From the NCBI GenBank assembly GCA_031410595.1, contig JANNZM010000039.1, forward strand, positions 1-64,000: 64,000 bases of DNA, given 5' to 3'. Under the pieces are notes generated by a model. It was not told the origin of the DNA. It did no database searches and saw only the letters and a list, made by a program, of their open reading frames with translations. Positions 17,604 to 25,030 of this stretch are shown in pieces (within the stretch, counting starts at the first letter, position 1; the number at the start of each line of letters is the position of its first letter). This stretch comes from JANMCE01 sp031410595. GTDB lineage: Bacteria; Actinomycetota; Acidimicrobiia; Acidimicrobiales; Ilumatobacteraceae. Position numbers and translations under genes: made by a program.

Positions 17604-18043
17604 CTAGGCGCCATCGGGAGTGGTCGACTCCGAGGTCAGCCGGGCAGCGATGGTCGACCTTGCGATTTCAACAAGCACCGTGGCTTGCCGTAGTGCAAGT
17701 TCGGCGGTGCCACGCGAGATTGGCTCCGGGTCGTACTCGGCTTTCGATTTCAATGGCACAAGCCGCCGAGCGCGTTCGCTGCGGCCCGTCCATCCTTTGG
17801 CAAGCTGGTCAGCAACGGAATCGCCTGTTTGTGGTCCTCACCACCCGCCCTTGATCCGGTGCGTGCTCCGAGAATCGTGTCGGCCGCGTTGATCCCAGCG
17901 TGAACAGCGTTTCGCGTCGCAGCGTTGAGCCGGCCGTCACCTAAGGCGTCGATTGCCGTCTGCAAATACTCCTCGGCTTGGCCAGCGAACTGCTGGGCTT
18001 CGCGCAACGAGACTGACCGCAGCCGACCCTTACCTTTCGTCAT
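17604..18043 (-). pseudogene. HEPN-domain protein, frameshifted
   Basis: The first 97 codons encode a helical HEPN-type protein (REAQQFAGQAEEYLQTAIDALGD, then AVHAGINAADTILGAR). The frame stops at 17750 just after NALGG. One base out of register, from about 17770 to the TAG at 17604, the expected remainder follows without interruption: VPLKSKAEYDPEPISRG, then a final helix (ELALRQATVLVEIA) and a short tail. A single indel near 17765 therefore splits the gene, as mutation or sequencing error. It overlaps the MNT gene by 4 bp (ATGA). In MNT/HEPN modules the HEPN partner is usually an RNase toxin silenced by the nucleotidyltransferase, so loss would leave an orphan antitoxin. Confidence 0.82.
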
Positions 18044-18642
18044 GCGGCGAGCACCTCATGTGCGAGGAGAACGACCTCGTCCCGGTTGATTTCGCGCCAG
18101 AGTGAACGCTCGCTGAGGTCGAGAGCCCGCCACTCATCTATCCCGATCTCGAGGACATTGATTCGTGAGCCCGAGAACACCTCCAACCCAGTGCTCCACC
18201 GCCCGAGCGACTCGACCCAGTTGTCGTCCTCATCGGCTCCGCTGGGACGAACGGCAACGATGTCGATGTCACTCTCGGTATCGCTCGTGCCTCGGGCTAC
18301 CGAGCCGAAGACGAACAACCTGACCGGAGCCGGAGCAATCTGCGACGCGCTCTGTTTCGCGAACTCGATAACCCGGTTCCTGAGCAGGTACAACTCCGTG
18401 AGCATGGCGACTACGGCATTCCCGGCGACCGGGCGGTAGATCACCGCAGGAGGAATATCGCGTCGCTCCACAATGCCTAGTTCGACGAGTTGGGCGAGCA
18501 CTCGAGATGCTTGAGGGGCGCTGACGCCCGAAACGCGAGCTGCATCGGCCGTTGACAGTTCGCGACCTGAGCCGATCAGTGCGCCAAGCAGCCGGCCGCG
18601 AGCTCCTGGAATCAGCGCCTCAATCGGCCTCGACAAGTCCAT
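18040..18642 (-). CDS. MNT-type nucleotidyltransferase with N-terminal winged helix
   Basis: 200 residues. Residues 20-70 form a helix-turn-helix (STADAARVSGVSAPQASRVLAQLVELGIV), and residues 108-130 carry the minimal nucleotidyltransferase signature: FGSVARGTSDTESDIDIV, with G113-S114 and the metal-binding pair D125 and D127. Proteins of this kind act as antitoxins of HEPN RNases by AMPylating them, and the added HTH suggests autoregulation. ATG 18642 has no Shine-Dalgarno; a TATGAT box lies 6 bases upstream, so the mRNA is probably leaderless. A palindrome at 18663-18678 overlaps the expected -35 region. Confidence 0.88.
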   Translation of the reverse strand: MDLSRPIEALIPGARGRLLGALIGSGRELSTADAARVSGVSAPQASRVLAQLVELGIVERRDIPPAVIYRPVAGNAVVAMLTELYLLRNRVIEFAKQSASQIAPAPVRLFVFGSVARGTSDTESDIDIVAVRPSGADEDDNWVESLGRWSTGLEVFSGSRINVLEIGIDEWRALDLSERSLWREINRDEVVLLAHEVLAA

Positions 18643-18662
18643 GAATCAATCATACAACTTTA

Positions 18663-18678
18663 TGAACGGATACGTTCA
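18663..18678 (-). promoter_or_regulatory. Candidate operator of the MNT gene
   Basis: Inverted repeat TGAACG, spacer GATA, CGTTCA, about 20 bp upstream of the MNT start, where a -35 element would sit (the TATGAT box is at 18654-18649). It could be the binding site for the protein's own helix-turn-helix domain. Inferred from position and symmetry only. Confidence 0.45.
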
Positions 18679-18760
18679 GATTTGTACGGCATTGATTCCG
18701 GAGCAGCTGTCGCGGAAACTCGTGGTTGGGCGGTCTTACAGTTAATGGCTATTTCATCAC

Positions 18761-18931
18761 GTGCAGCTGAGGTATCGGGTGGCCAATCATCTGACCGACA
18801 ACGAATTGAAGCGTGCTGAGCGCGACTTTCTTGTCACGATTCTTGAACGCCACCCGCTGGCCCGCGATGTCGAGTTCGACCGCATGTTCGCCGCGCTCAT
18901 CGCCGGACCGGTGACGATGCCCGGCGCTTAG
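18761..18931 (+). CDS. Possible 56-residue protein or gene remnant
   Basis: An open frame from GTG 18761 to TAG 18931 with reasonable composition: VQLRYRVANHLTDNELK, then a helix ERDFLVTILERHPL and DVEFDRMFAALIAG. The stop overlaps the tail of the convergent AAA ATPase gene. No Shine-Dalgarno is evident and I do not recognise the sequence; it may be the tail of a lost gene. Confidence 0.3.
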   Translation: MQLRYRVANHLTDNELKRAERDFLVTILERHPLARDVEFDRMFAALIAGPVTMPGA

Positions 18932-20367
18932 GTGCCAGTGTAGAGACGTACGAGGTCTACCAGTTCGACGTCTGGGCGGCGGGAGGCAGCTCTTTCGAGG
19001 TCGGTGGTAAATCCTGCCTTCGAGACGATCAGGCGTTTGCACCCTGGATTTGTAAGTCGGGCAGCAATGTCATCGAGTCGGGAGAGTTGATCGACACCCA
19101 CGCGTTCGTCGGTGGCCTTCACCTCGCCGATGAGGATCGGGCGAGTGGCGCCGCGGGCTGTGGCCTCGACGGCGGCGATGTCTATCTGTGAGGAACGGCC
19201 CTTCAGTACCGTCGAGCCAGCGAGTGAGAGCGAACCACCGACGGTTTCGCTTGCGGCGAACCTGACGAGCCAGTCGAGCGCGAGATACTCCAGATGTGGC
19301 GCAAGAATCTGACTCGCTACTACCGGTCGAACATCACGCCAAACTTCGCGCCCTCGGCCAGCGTTAAGTCGCTGGAGGTGCGGCTCGGTGACGAGCCGGT
19401 AGAACCGCACCATGGGTTCGTCGATGACATAGGTGGCGCGGTTCGCTCGAAGCGGGTCAGGACGTTTTGAGACCCACCCGGCGTCGATGACAACGTTGAG
19501 CGCATGGTTGAGTGTGCCTCGGCCATGGCCGAGCGCCTTCTCGAGCGCACCCCACGTACGCGCCCCATCCGCGATGGCTGCAAGAAGTCCCCAGTAGCGT
19601 TGCTGATCACCGAGCTGTACGTCTTCAGCAACCGCGATGCGGCCGTCGCGAAAGAGACTGGACGGCGGATCGAGCAATCGGTCAATGACCCATCGGTCGA
19701 GGTTCCCATCGGTAGGGGAGTCGCTGCTCGCGAGCGCCCGATAGGCGGGGGTACCCCCGACGAAAGCATGATGGCGAAATGCAAGATCGGGATTCGATTC
19801 GAGACCCCAGAACGCGGCGGCACTCCGGAAATCGAAAGGTTGGATAAGAAGCTCGAGAACAGCCCGACCGCGCAGTGGCGCGGGTCCATCGATAAGGCGC
19901 CGCATCTCGCCGAAAGCCGAGCCGCAGAGCACGAGCGGGATCGCCGCGTGTTTGCTTCTTCCCGGCCCGAGTACACGCTGGAGGAGTGAGGGCAACTCGG
20001 GCGTGCGCGAAATTATCCGCGGAATTTCGTCGAGCACGACAGGCACCGACCGACCGGCTACCTCGCCCGCAGTCATAAGCGCACTGATGACTTCTTCCCA
20101 GCTGGCGAACCGGATTGGTGTGCTCGCTCTCACCCAGTTCGACCATGCCGCAGCGATCGACGCGAGGTTTTGCGCCTCCTCGCCATCGAGCGCTTCCCAG
20201 TAGAAACCGCCCATTTGCTCGCAGAGTGCAGTGAGAAGCAGCGATTTCCCCTGGCGTCGCCGACCGTAGACCAGCGCAAGTCGGGGCTCTAGCGAAGTTG
20301 CTTCGGCGAACGCAACGAGCCTCGCCCACTCGTCATCTCGACCAAAAAGGTCTGTCGGCTTTTGCAC
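18928..20367 (-). CDS. AAA ATPase with C-terminal nuclease-like domain (archaeal-type ATPase/DUF234 family)
   Basis: 479 residues. Walker A is YGRRRQGKSLLL (about 33-44), Walker B is VPVVLDEIPRIIS, followed by an arginine-containing sensor region, a winged-helix-like middle (TWGALEKALGHGRGTLNHALNVVIDAGWV) and a C-terminal block IDIAAVEATARGATRPILIGEVKATDE that resembles the D-ExK core of PD-(D/E)XK nucleases. This layout is typical of the mobile ATPase family of archaea and bacteria (PF01637 with DUF234). The start is GTG at the inner edge of a 10-bp-arm palindrome, without Shine-Dalgarno. Biological role unknown; such genes behave like selfish or defence-like elements. Confidence 0.88.
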   Translation of the reverse strand: MQKPTDLFGRDDEWARLVAFAEATSLEPRLALVYGRRRQGKSLLLTALCEQMGGFYWEALDGEEAQNLASIAAAWSNWVRASTPIRFASWEEVISALMTAGEVAGRSVPVVLDEIPRIISRTPELPSLLQRVLGPGRSKHAAIPLVLCGSAFGEMRRLIDGPAPLRGRAVLELLIQPFDFRSAAAFWGLESNPDLAFRHHAFVGGTPAYRALASSDSPTDGNLDRWVIDRLLDPPSSLFRDGRIAVAEDVQLGDQQRYWGLLAAIADGARTWGALEKALGHGRGTLNHALNVVIDAGWVSKRPDPLRANRATYVIDEPMVRFYRLVTEPHLQRLNAGRGREVWRDVRPVVASQILAPHLEYLALDWLVRFAASETVGGSLSLAGSTVLKGRSSQIDIAAVEATARGATRPILIGEVKATDERVGVDQLSRLDDIAARLTNPGCKRLIVSKAGFTTDLERAASRRPDVELVDLVRLYTGT

Positions 20368-20393
20368 AACTGGAGTTTACCATACTCCAGTTG
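20367..20393 (-). promoter_or_regulatory. Palindrome covering promoter and start of the AAA ATPase gene
   Basis: Perfect arms CAACTGGAGT (20367-20376) and ACTCCAGTTG (20384-20393) separated by 7 bp. On the minus strand a TATGGT (TAnnnT) hexamer at 20384-20379 falls in the centre and the GTG start codon begins at 20367, at the end of the arm. The position suggests a leaderless transcript repressed by a dimer bound over its -10 box. Confidence 0.65.
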
Positions 20394-20443
20394 ACTAAAG
20401 GTGCCTGCGCAGGTGTTGCGCGAACGAAGTGCTTCCAACCAGA

Positions 20444-21121
20444 TCAGGCGAGGCTGGAAGAGGCGGCGACGGCGCCGGTGGTGTCGAGGACGTTCATGCG
20501 GATGGCGCTGAGGGACTCGTCGGGGATGCCGACGGCCCAGGCGCCGCTCTCGACCTCGTCGTAGGACCAGCTACCGACGACCGACTTTTGGCCGTTGGGG
20601 AGTTCGAGTTCGCAATTGACGCGGCCGGTGAAGGGGCGGGGGTGGTCGATGGTGACGATGACCATCGCCCGAGGCTGGTCCACCAGCATCACTTGGCCGT
20701 TCGGTCGACCGTCTTTGCGGATGAGTGTGCCTTGTCGCACCACGTGCGCGGCCGCGCTCGGCCGGGCTCGGGCTCCGTCTCGGTCTCGTACTGCGTTGGC
20801 ACCCAACACCGTCGCGATGGACCCGGCGGCTAGTGCGCACGCAACCAGGACTGCAGTGCGGACTCGTGCTCGGGGAGCGCTGACTGTCGCCGCGAGCGGA
20901 GCGGCGTTGAGGTGGCTGAGCACGCGCTGCTCAAACCCGGCAGGGGGCTCGATCTCAAGGGTCTCGTCCAGCACGCGGTCGGCCACGGTGGTCATCTGTT
21001 CGAGTGCCATCTGGCACGACGCGCAAGCCGCGGTGTGGCTGAGCAGATCGTTGCGTTCGGACGCGTCGACGCCTCCGACGGCCAGTTCAGCCAGCTGTTC
21101 TCGAAACTCGTCGCAGGTCAT
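20444..21121 (-). CDS. ZAS-type anti-sigma factor, RskA-like
   Basis: 225 residues. The N-terminal zinc-binding anti-sigma domain has C3, H29, C33 and C36 (HTAACASC), one membrane helix runs from about 87 to 108, and the extracytoplasmic part is an RskA-like beta domain ending WAVGIPDESLSAIRMNVLDTTGAV. It binds and silences the ECF sigma factor encoded just upstream, whose stop overlaps its start by 4 bp. Release would require regulated proteolysis at the membrane. The inducing signal is unknown. Confidence 0.9.
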   Translation of the reverse strand: MTCDEFREQLAELAVGGVDASERNDLLSHTAACASCQMALEQMTTVADRVLDETLEIEPPAGFEQRVLSHLNAAPLAATVSAPRARVRTAVLVACALAAGSIATVLGANAVRDRDGARARPSAAAHVVRQGTLIRKDGRPNGQVMLVDQPRAMVIVTIDHPRPFTGRVNCELELPNGQKSVVGSWSYDEVESGAWAVGIPDESLSAIRMNVLDTTGAVAASSSLA

Positions 21122-21699
21122 CCGTCCGCCTCTTGTTGCATCATCGCCGTGGTGAGTTTGGCCAATCCGGTGCGCAGCCGGGTTTTAGCCGTGGGAATGG
21201 GTACGCCTTCAATGGCGCTGATCTCGGTTGTGGTACGCCCGCCCATCGTCGCCAGTAAGACTGCACGCCGCTGTTCGGGTGGGAGCGCGTCCAACGCAGG
21301 TCGCAAACGCCCCATCGTGTCGGCGTGGACGGCTGCTTTCTCTGGGTCGTCACCAATCACGGGGGGCAGCATGGCCAGCAGATCGGTGGGGTCCACTGCA
21401 TCGGGCCGACGCACCCGCACGGCATCGATGGCGAGGTTTCGCGTGATGGTCAAAAGCCACGTGGTGACCGAAGCGCGCCGCGGGTCGAAGTTGGCGCCAT
21501 GCCGCCACGCGCGCTCGAATGCCGTTTGGGCTACATCTTCGGCCATCGAGCGGTCATTGGTGATCACCCACGCCAGTCCGTAGACCTTGCGTTGAAATCG
21601 ACGCACGAAAACCGCGGCGCCGTCCCGGTCGCCGAGCACGAGCGCGGCAAGTAGTGCGTCGTCGGAGAGCCGATCGAGTTTCCCAGGGAGCACCACCAC
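21118..21699 (-). CDS. ECF RNA polymerase sigma factor, SigK/SigL-like
   Basis: 193 residues. Region 2 includes VYGLAWVITNDRSMAEDVAQTAFERAWRHGANFD and TTWLLTITRNLAIDAVRVRR; region 4 has LDALPPEQRRAVLLATMGGRTTTEISAIEGVPIPTAKTRLRTGLAKL, the helix-turn-helix for -35 recognition. The gene is followed in ATGA overlap by its membrane anti-sigma factor. No candidate self-promoter is clear upstream, between it and hipA. Confidence 0.93.
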   Translation of the reverse strand: MVVLPGKLDRLSDDALLAALVLGDRDGAAVFVRRFQRKVYGLAWVITNDRSMAEDVAQTAFERAWRHGANFDPRRASVTTWLLTITRNLAIDAVRVRRPDAVDPTDLLAMLPPVIGDDPEKAAVHADTMGRLRPALDALPPEQRRAVLLATMGGRTTTEISAIEGVPIPTAKTRLRTGLAKLTTAMMQQEADG

Positions 21700-21735
21700 A
21701 ACAAGTGTACGGACTGCGCGGCACGAAAGACTGTG

Positions 21736-23031
21736 CTAACTCGGTTCGTTCTGCAGCCGTCGCACGCATTCGCGGCACCAAGCGGCGACTGCATCGGTAA
21801 GGGCCGAAGGTGTTGGCGACTGCACCGCAGCAATGTCGGGCTGGCTCGCTGCGCTCGCCAATGCAGCGGGAAGGTTCATGCCGAGTTTGATGACGTCGTC
21901 AATCAGACTGGTCGGGTCGATCCGAAGGGCCGTGGCGAGCCGAGCAAAGTTGCTTCGACCGATCTTGCTGGGTGAGTACTCGCCACCGATCTTCATGGCG
22001 AGCTTGAGTTTGCGAACGTGCACACCGAGGAGCAGGCCGCTGCCGAGGTCGTAGAGCGGAGCGAGTCGGGCGGCATTCCCGACAAGTATCAGTGAGTAGT
22101 TCTTCGCATGTGCGTCGGTACCAACTGTCAGCCAGTTGAAGGCCACACCGACAGCGAGTCGGCGCACGTTGTCGTGAGCTGATGCTGGTCGCTCGCGTTG
22201 GAGCATCGCAGCGATGATGTCAGCGCTTGGGCCGCCGTCGGATTCATACTTGCGTTGCGGGTGGATGCCGAGCGCCTGGCACATGTCCTCCTGATGCACC
22301 CGGACCAGTTGCCCGTTGTGCCAGCGTCGGTCGTAACGCTCAACGACGATGGCGCGTTCGGCACCGAACGTTTGCACCTGCGAGCTCGCGGCTTCCAGCC
22401 CGAGAATGCGAGCGGCCGCGAGGCAAAGGTGTTCGTTGAGATCGTGGTCGACCAATCCAGCGATGGCGGGTTTGAAGATGTGTGTCGTCGCCCGGTCGCC
22501 GGCCGGCTCTGACCCGGTGTTGTTCACCGAGTCGAGACGGAGGGCGAACTTTGCCTGTGCGCCGGCGAGGCTCCATCGTTCACTGTGGTCCACGGGGTGC
22601 CACATCGTTGCATCGGCACGGATCGAACGAAGGCGCTGCTCGATGTCGTCAATCGACTGCGGTTCATCGTGTTCGGTTTGATCGACGTCATCCGCTGCGA
22701 CGAACCGCATGCCGCCTGCGACATCACCTCCGACATGGCGCAGGAGACCAAACAAGTCGGTAGGCGATATCCCGAACCCTCGCGCCCATCGATCGATGAC
22801 ACGGTCGTTGTCAGGCAGAAGACCCCAAAGCACGTTCGCGACCCGTTGACCGGCGTGCTCGTTCTGGGCCAACGGCATCGACAGAGACAATGGCGTGGCG
22901 CCACGGCGAGATTGCCAGCTTGGTCGATACGTGAAAGTGAGGGTGCGGTCATCATTGCGTCGAAGGTCGCCCACGAGCCCGTCGTCATGGCGAACCTCGA
23001 GCATTTCGGCTCGGGCGTCCCGGACGGCCAC
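21736..23031 (-). CDS. hipA: HipA-family Ser/Thr kinase toxin
   Basis: 431 residues from GTG 23031, which directly follows the hipB stop, or 422 from ATG 23004 (MLEVRHDDG), where family similarity begins. The N-terminal HipA domain has ANVLWGLLPDNDRV; the kinase core has SLAGAQAKFALRL (phosphate loop), THIFKPAIAGLVDHDLNEHLCLAAAR, the catalytic NWLTVGTDAHAKNYSLIL (Asp, Asn) and the metal Asp in LAPLYDLGSGL. All key residues are present, so activity is likely. HipA toxins phosphorylate aminoacyl-tRNA synthetases and arrest growth. It is co-transcribed with the hipB-like antitoxin. Confidence 0.9.
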   Translation of the reverse strand: MAVRDARAEMLEVRHDDGLVGDLRRNDDRTLTFTYRPSWQSRRGATPLSLSMPLAQNEHAGQRVANVLWGLLPDNDRVIDRWARGFGISPTDLFGLLRHVGGDVAGGMRFVAADDVDQTEHDEPQSIDDIEQRLRSIRADATMWHPVDHSERWSLAGAQAKFALRLDSVNNTGSEPAGDRATTHIFKPAIAGLVDHDLNEHLCLAAARILGLEAASSQVQTFGAERAIVVERYDRRWHNGQLVRVHQEDMCQALGIHPQRKYESDGGPSADIIAAMLQRERPASAHDNVRRLAVGVAFNWLTVGTDAHAKNYSLILVGNAARLAPLYDLGSGLLLGVHVRKLKLAMKIGGEYSPSKIGRSNFARLATALRIDPTSLIDDVIKLGMNLPAALASAASQPDIAAVQSPTPSALTDAVAAWCRECVRRLQNEPS

Positions 23032-23253
23032 CTAGTCAGCCGCAGTCACTGGGTCGAGACTGATTTTCAAACCGAGAATTGCGAGTGTCTGCAGCACGAT
23101 CTCTAGTTCAGCCCTCGGGTGGCCGGCCTCTAGTGCACCGATCCACTGCCGGCTCACACCGACGCGCATCGCGACTTCCGTTTGGCTCATGCGCGCCCGC
23201 TGACGAGCCTGGCGAGCGAGAACGCCGATGTCCTTGGGAGTATTGACCACCAC
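23032..23253 (-). CDS. hipB: HipB-like XRE antitoxin
   Basis: 73 residues from GTG 23253: NTPKDIGVLARQARQRARMSQTEVAMRVGVSRQWIGALEAGHPRAELEIVLQTLAILGLKI, a standard Cro/CI helix-turn-helix. The start is placed here because a TTGACA -35 box (23289-23284), an 18-bp spacer and a TACGCT -10 box (23265-23260) would start transcription at this codon, so the mRNA looks leaderless. A longer reading beginning at TTG 23289 would use the -35 box itself as coding sequence and is rejected. It should neutralise HipA and repress the operon. Confidence 0.88.
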   Translation of the reverse strand: MVVNTPKDIGVLARQARQRARMSQTEVAMRVGVSRQWIGALEAGHPRAELEIVLQTLAILGLKISLDPVTAAD

Positions 23254-23259
23254 GATGTA

Positions 23260-23325
23260 AGCGTACGACGACAAATACGAAAATGTCAAGGTTAGCTAAC
23301 AATGTAAAGATGGTCAGCGATCGCT
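23260..23325 (-). promoter_or_regulatory. hipBA promoter and operators
   Basis: TTGACA at 23289-23284, 18-bp spacer, TACGCT at 23265-23260. Immediately upstream are two perfect 10-bp palindromes, GTTAGCTAAC (23291-23300) and AGCGATCGCT (23316-23325), and the half-site GCTAAC recurs at 23323-23328. These are likely HipB binding sites. The promoter elements are seen; the repressor identity is inferred. Confidence 0.7.
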
Positions 23326-23337
23326 AACATTTCGGCC

Positions 23338-24123
23338 TTAGTGACCGTGAGGGTGATGGAAGTGGGTGCGCTCGTGAATGAGATTGACCGACAACAACAA
23401 ATCTCGGTCACGAAGGATGGTTCCGGGCGTGTCATCAGCCACGATGCGATGCGCTTCGGAAAACACGACGCAACGGTCGGCCAGCACATCGAGCGTCTCA
23501 AGATCATGGGTGGCGAGCACGATTGTTTTACCCACGCTGTTCAGCTCAACGATCAGCTCGATCAGCCACTGCTGCGTGCGTGGATCAAGCGCTGCGGTCG
23601 GCTCATCGAACAACAATACCTCGGGGTTCATCACCAGTACTGACGCAATGGCGACGCGCTTCTTCTGGCCGCCTGACAGCTGGTACGGCGCTCGGTCAGC
23701 GAGATGATTGATGTCGAGCATGGCCAGCGTGTCGTCGACCCGAACTCGCACGTCGTCGACGGACAGGCCCATGTTGAGCGGACCGAAGGCAATCTCATCC
23801 CGCACCGTTGGCGAAAACACCTGGGCGTCGGAGTTCTGGAAGACGAAGCCGACGCGAGATCGAAACCCGAGGTTGAATTGCTCGTCCTCAAGGTTGTCTT
23901 CGGTGACCAATTCTCCGAAGGCGTGGAACGTGCCCGACTCGGGGAACGCCAAGCCGTCCAACACCTTCAGCAACGTGGACTTGCCGCATCCGTTGGCACC
24001 CAGTAACGCAACCTTCTCGCCGCGCCGCACGTCGAGAGACACGTGGTCGAGTGCGGGGAAGCGTTCGAGATACCGAAACGAAACATCGTTGACGACAAGC
24101 AGTGCATCAACGTCCGAGGGCAC
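23338..24123 (-). CDS. cbiO: Cobalt/nickel ECF transporter ATPase, CbiO/NikO
   Basis: 261 residues. Walker A GANGCGKST, Q-loop FVFQNSDAQVFSPTV (the FQNxDxQ of ECF ATPases), signature LSGGQKKR, Walker B LLFDEPTAALD and switch His in LATHDLETLD are all intact. The C-terminus is His-rich (HERTHFHHPHGH), fitting a metal transporter. GTG 24123 overlaps the cbiQ stop by 17 bases; family similarity starts right after it (LLVVNDVSFRY). It powers uptake of Co2+ or Ni2+ with CbiM and CbiQ. Confidence 0.93.
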   Translation of the reverse strand: MPSDVDALLVVNDVSFRYLERFPALDHVSLDVRRGEKVALLGANGCGKSTLLKVLDGLAFPESGTFHAFGELVTEDNLEDEQFNLGFRSRVGFVFQNSDAQVFSPTVRDEIAFGPLNMGLSVDDVRVRVDDTLAMLDINHLADRAPYQLSGGQKKRVAIASVLVMNPEVLLFDEPTAALDPRTQQWLIELIVELNSVGKTIVLATHDLETLDVLADRCVVFSEAHRIVADDTPGTILRDRDLLLSVNLIHERTHFHHPHGH

Positions 24124-25030
24124 GGTCCACCCCGAGTGCGAGGGCGCACGCTGCGATGCACGCCAGCACGTACAGTCCATCGGCCGAGCGCAGCTGGAAC
24201 GTTTTTAGGCTGCGGGCCTGTCCGGTGTAGCCGCGAGCGGTCATGGCCTGGTGCACTTCGTCGGACATGGCGTGGGCTTTGCCGAACAACGACCCGGCGG
24301 TCGCGGCCACGAACATGCGACCATTGGCCACGCTGCCTTCCACCCGAGCAGTGCGGGCCTTGCGGGCTTCGTACATGTCGGTGACCGTGTTCAACAGATA
24401 AAACACGTAGCGGTGGGCCATACCCAGCACCATCACGAACATGCGTGGCAACCCAAGCGAACGAAGCGATGCCACGAGCCGGGTCCACGATGTAGTGAGC
24501 ACCACAAGCAACACAATTGAGATCGATGCAGCAACGCGCGTGATGAGCAGTGCCGCAGAGGTGAGGCCTTGTCGAGTGAGCCCGACGCGGTGGCCGAACC
24601 AGTGGCCGAGGGGCACAACGATGTCGCCCGACGTGATGAAACTGAACGTGGCGGGCAGCACCACGATGCCGGTGAAGAACGGAATGAACATCCACACCCG
24701 CTTGAGAAAGAACGGGACGGAAATTTTCGACAACCCCGCAACCAACGCCGCAAGGGCAGATACAGCGAGCAGAATCGGCACATGACGCACCAGTGAGGTC
24801 ACCACCAGAAGCGCGACGGCGCTCACCAACTTCACCCGCGGATCAAGCTCCTGCAAAACGCCGGGGAGGGCGGCGGTGTCGTCAGCGAAGATTGACTGCC
24901 GTACGAGTTTCGATCCGCCAACGATGGTTTTGTCGACGAAGTTGGCCTTCTGCCGTTTCCCGATGCAACCGCAGGGGCAGAGCGCGAACTGCTCTTGAAG
25001 CAACCACGACGGCGTGGTGGAAGCCGTCAC
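24107..25030 (-). CDS. cbiQ: Cobalt/nickel ECF transporter transmembrane protein, CbiQ/NikQ
   Basis: 307 residues. The N-terminal tail contains CPCGCIGKRQKANFVDKTI, then several membrane segments and the coupling helix AMTARGYTGQAR (the ARG motif that contacts the ATPase). A further helix near the C-terminus closes the protein. The start overlaps the cbiM stop by 4 bp. It is the scaffold subunit linking the substrate-specific CbiM to the ATPase. Confidence 0.92.
   Translation of the reverse strand: MTASTTPSWLLQEQFALCPCGCIGKRQKANFVDKTIVGGSKLVRQSIFADDTAALPGVLQELDPRVKLVSAVALLVVTSLVRHVPILLAVSALAALVAGLSKISVPFFLKRVWMFIPFFTGIVVLPATFSFITSGDIVVPLGHWFGHRVGLTRQGLTSAALLITRVAASISIVLLVVLTTSWTRLVASLRSLGLPRMFVMVLGMAHRYVFYLLNTVTDMYEARKARTARVEGSVANGRMFVAATAGSLFGKAHAMSDEVHQAMTARGYTGQARSLKTFQLRSADGLYVLACIAACALALGVDRALGR

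Noticed and set aside
23254..23289. Extended N-terminus of hipB from TTG 23289
   Set aside because: The TTG is part of the TTGACA -35 box and the residues are not conserved in HipB proteins.
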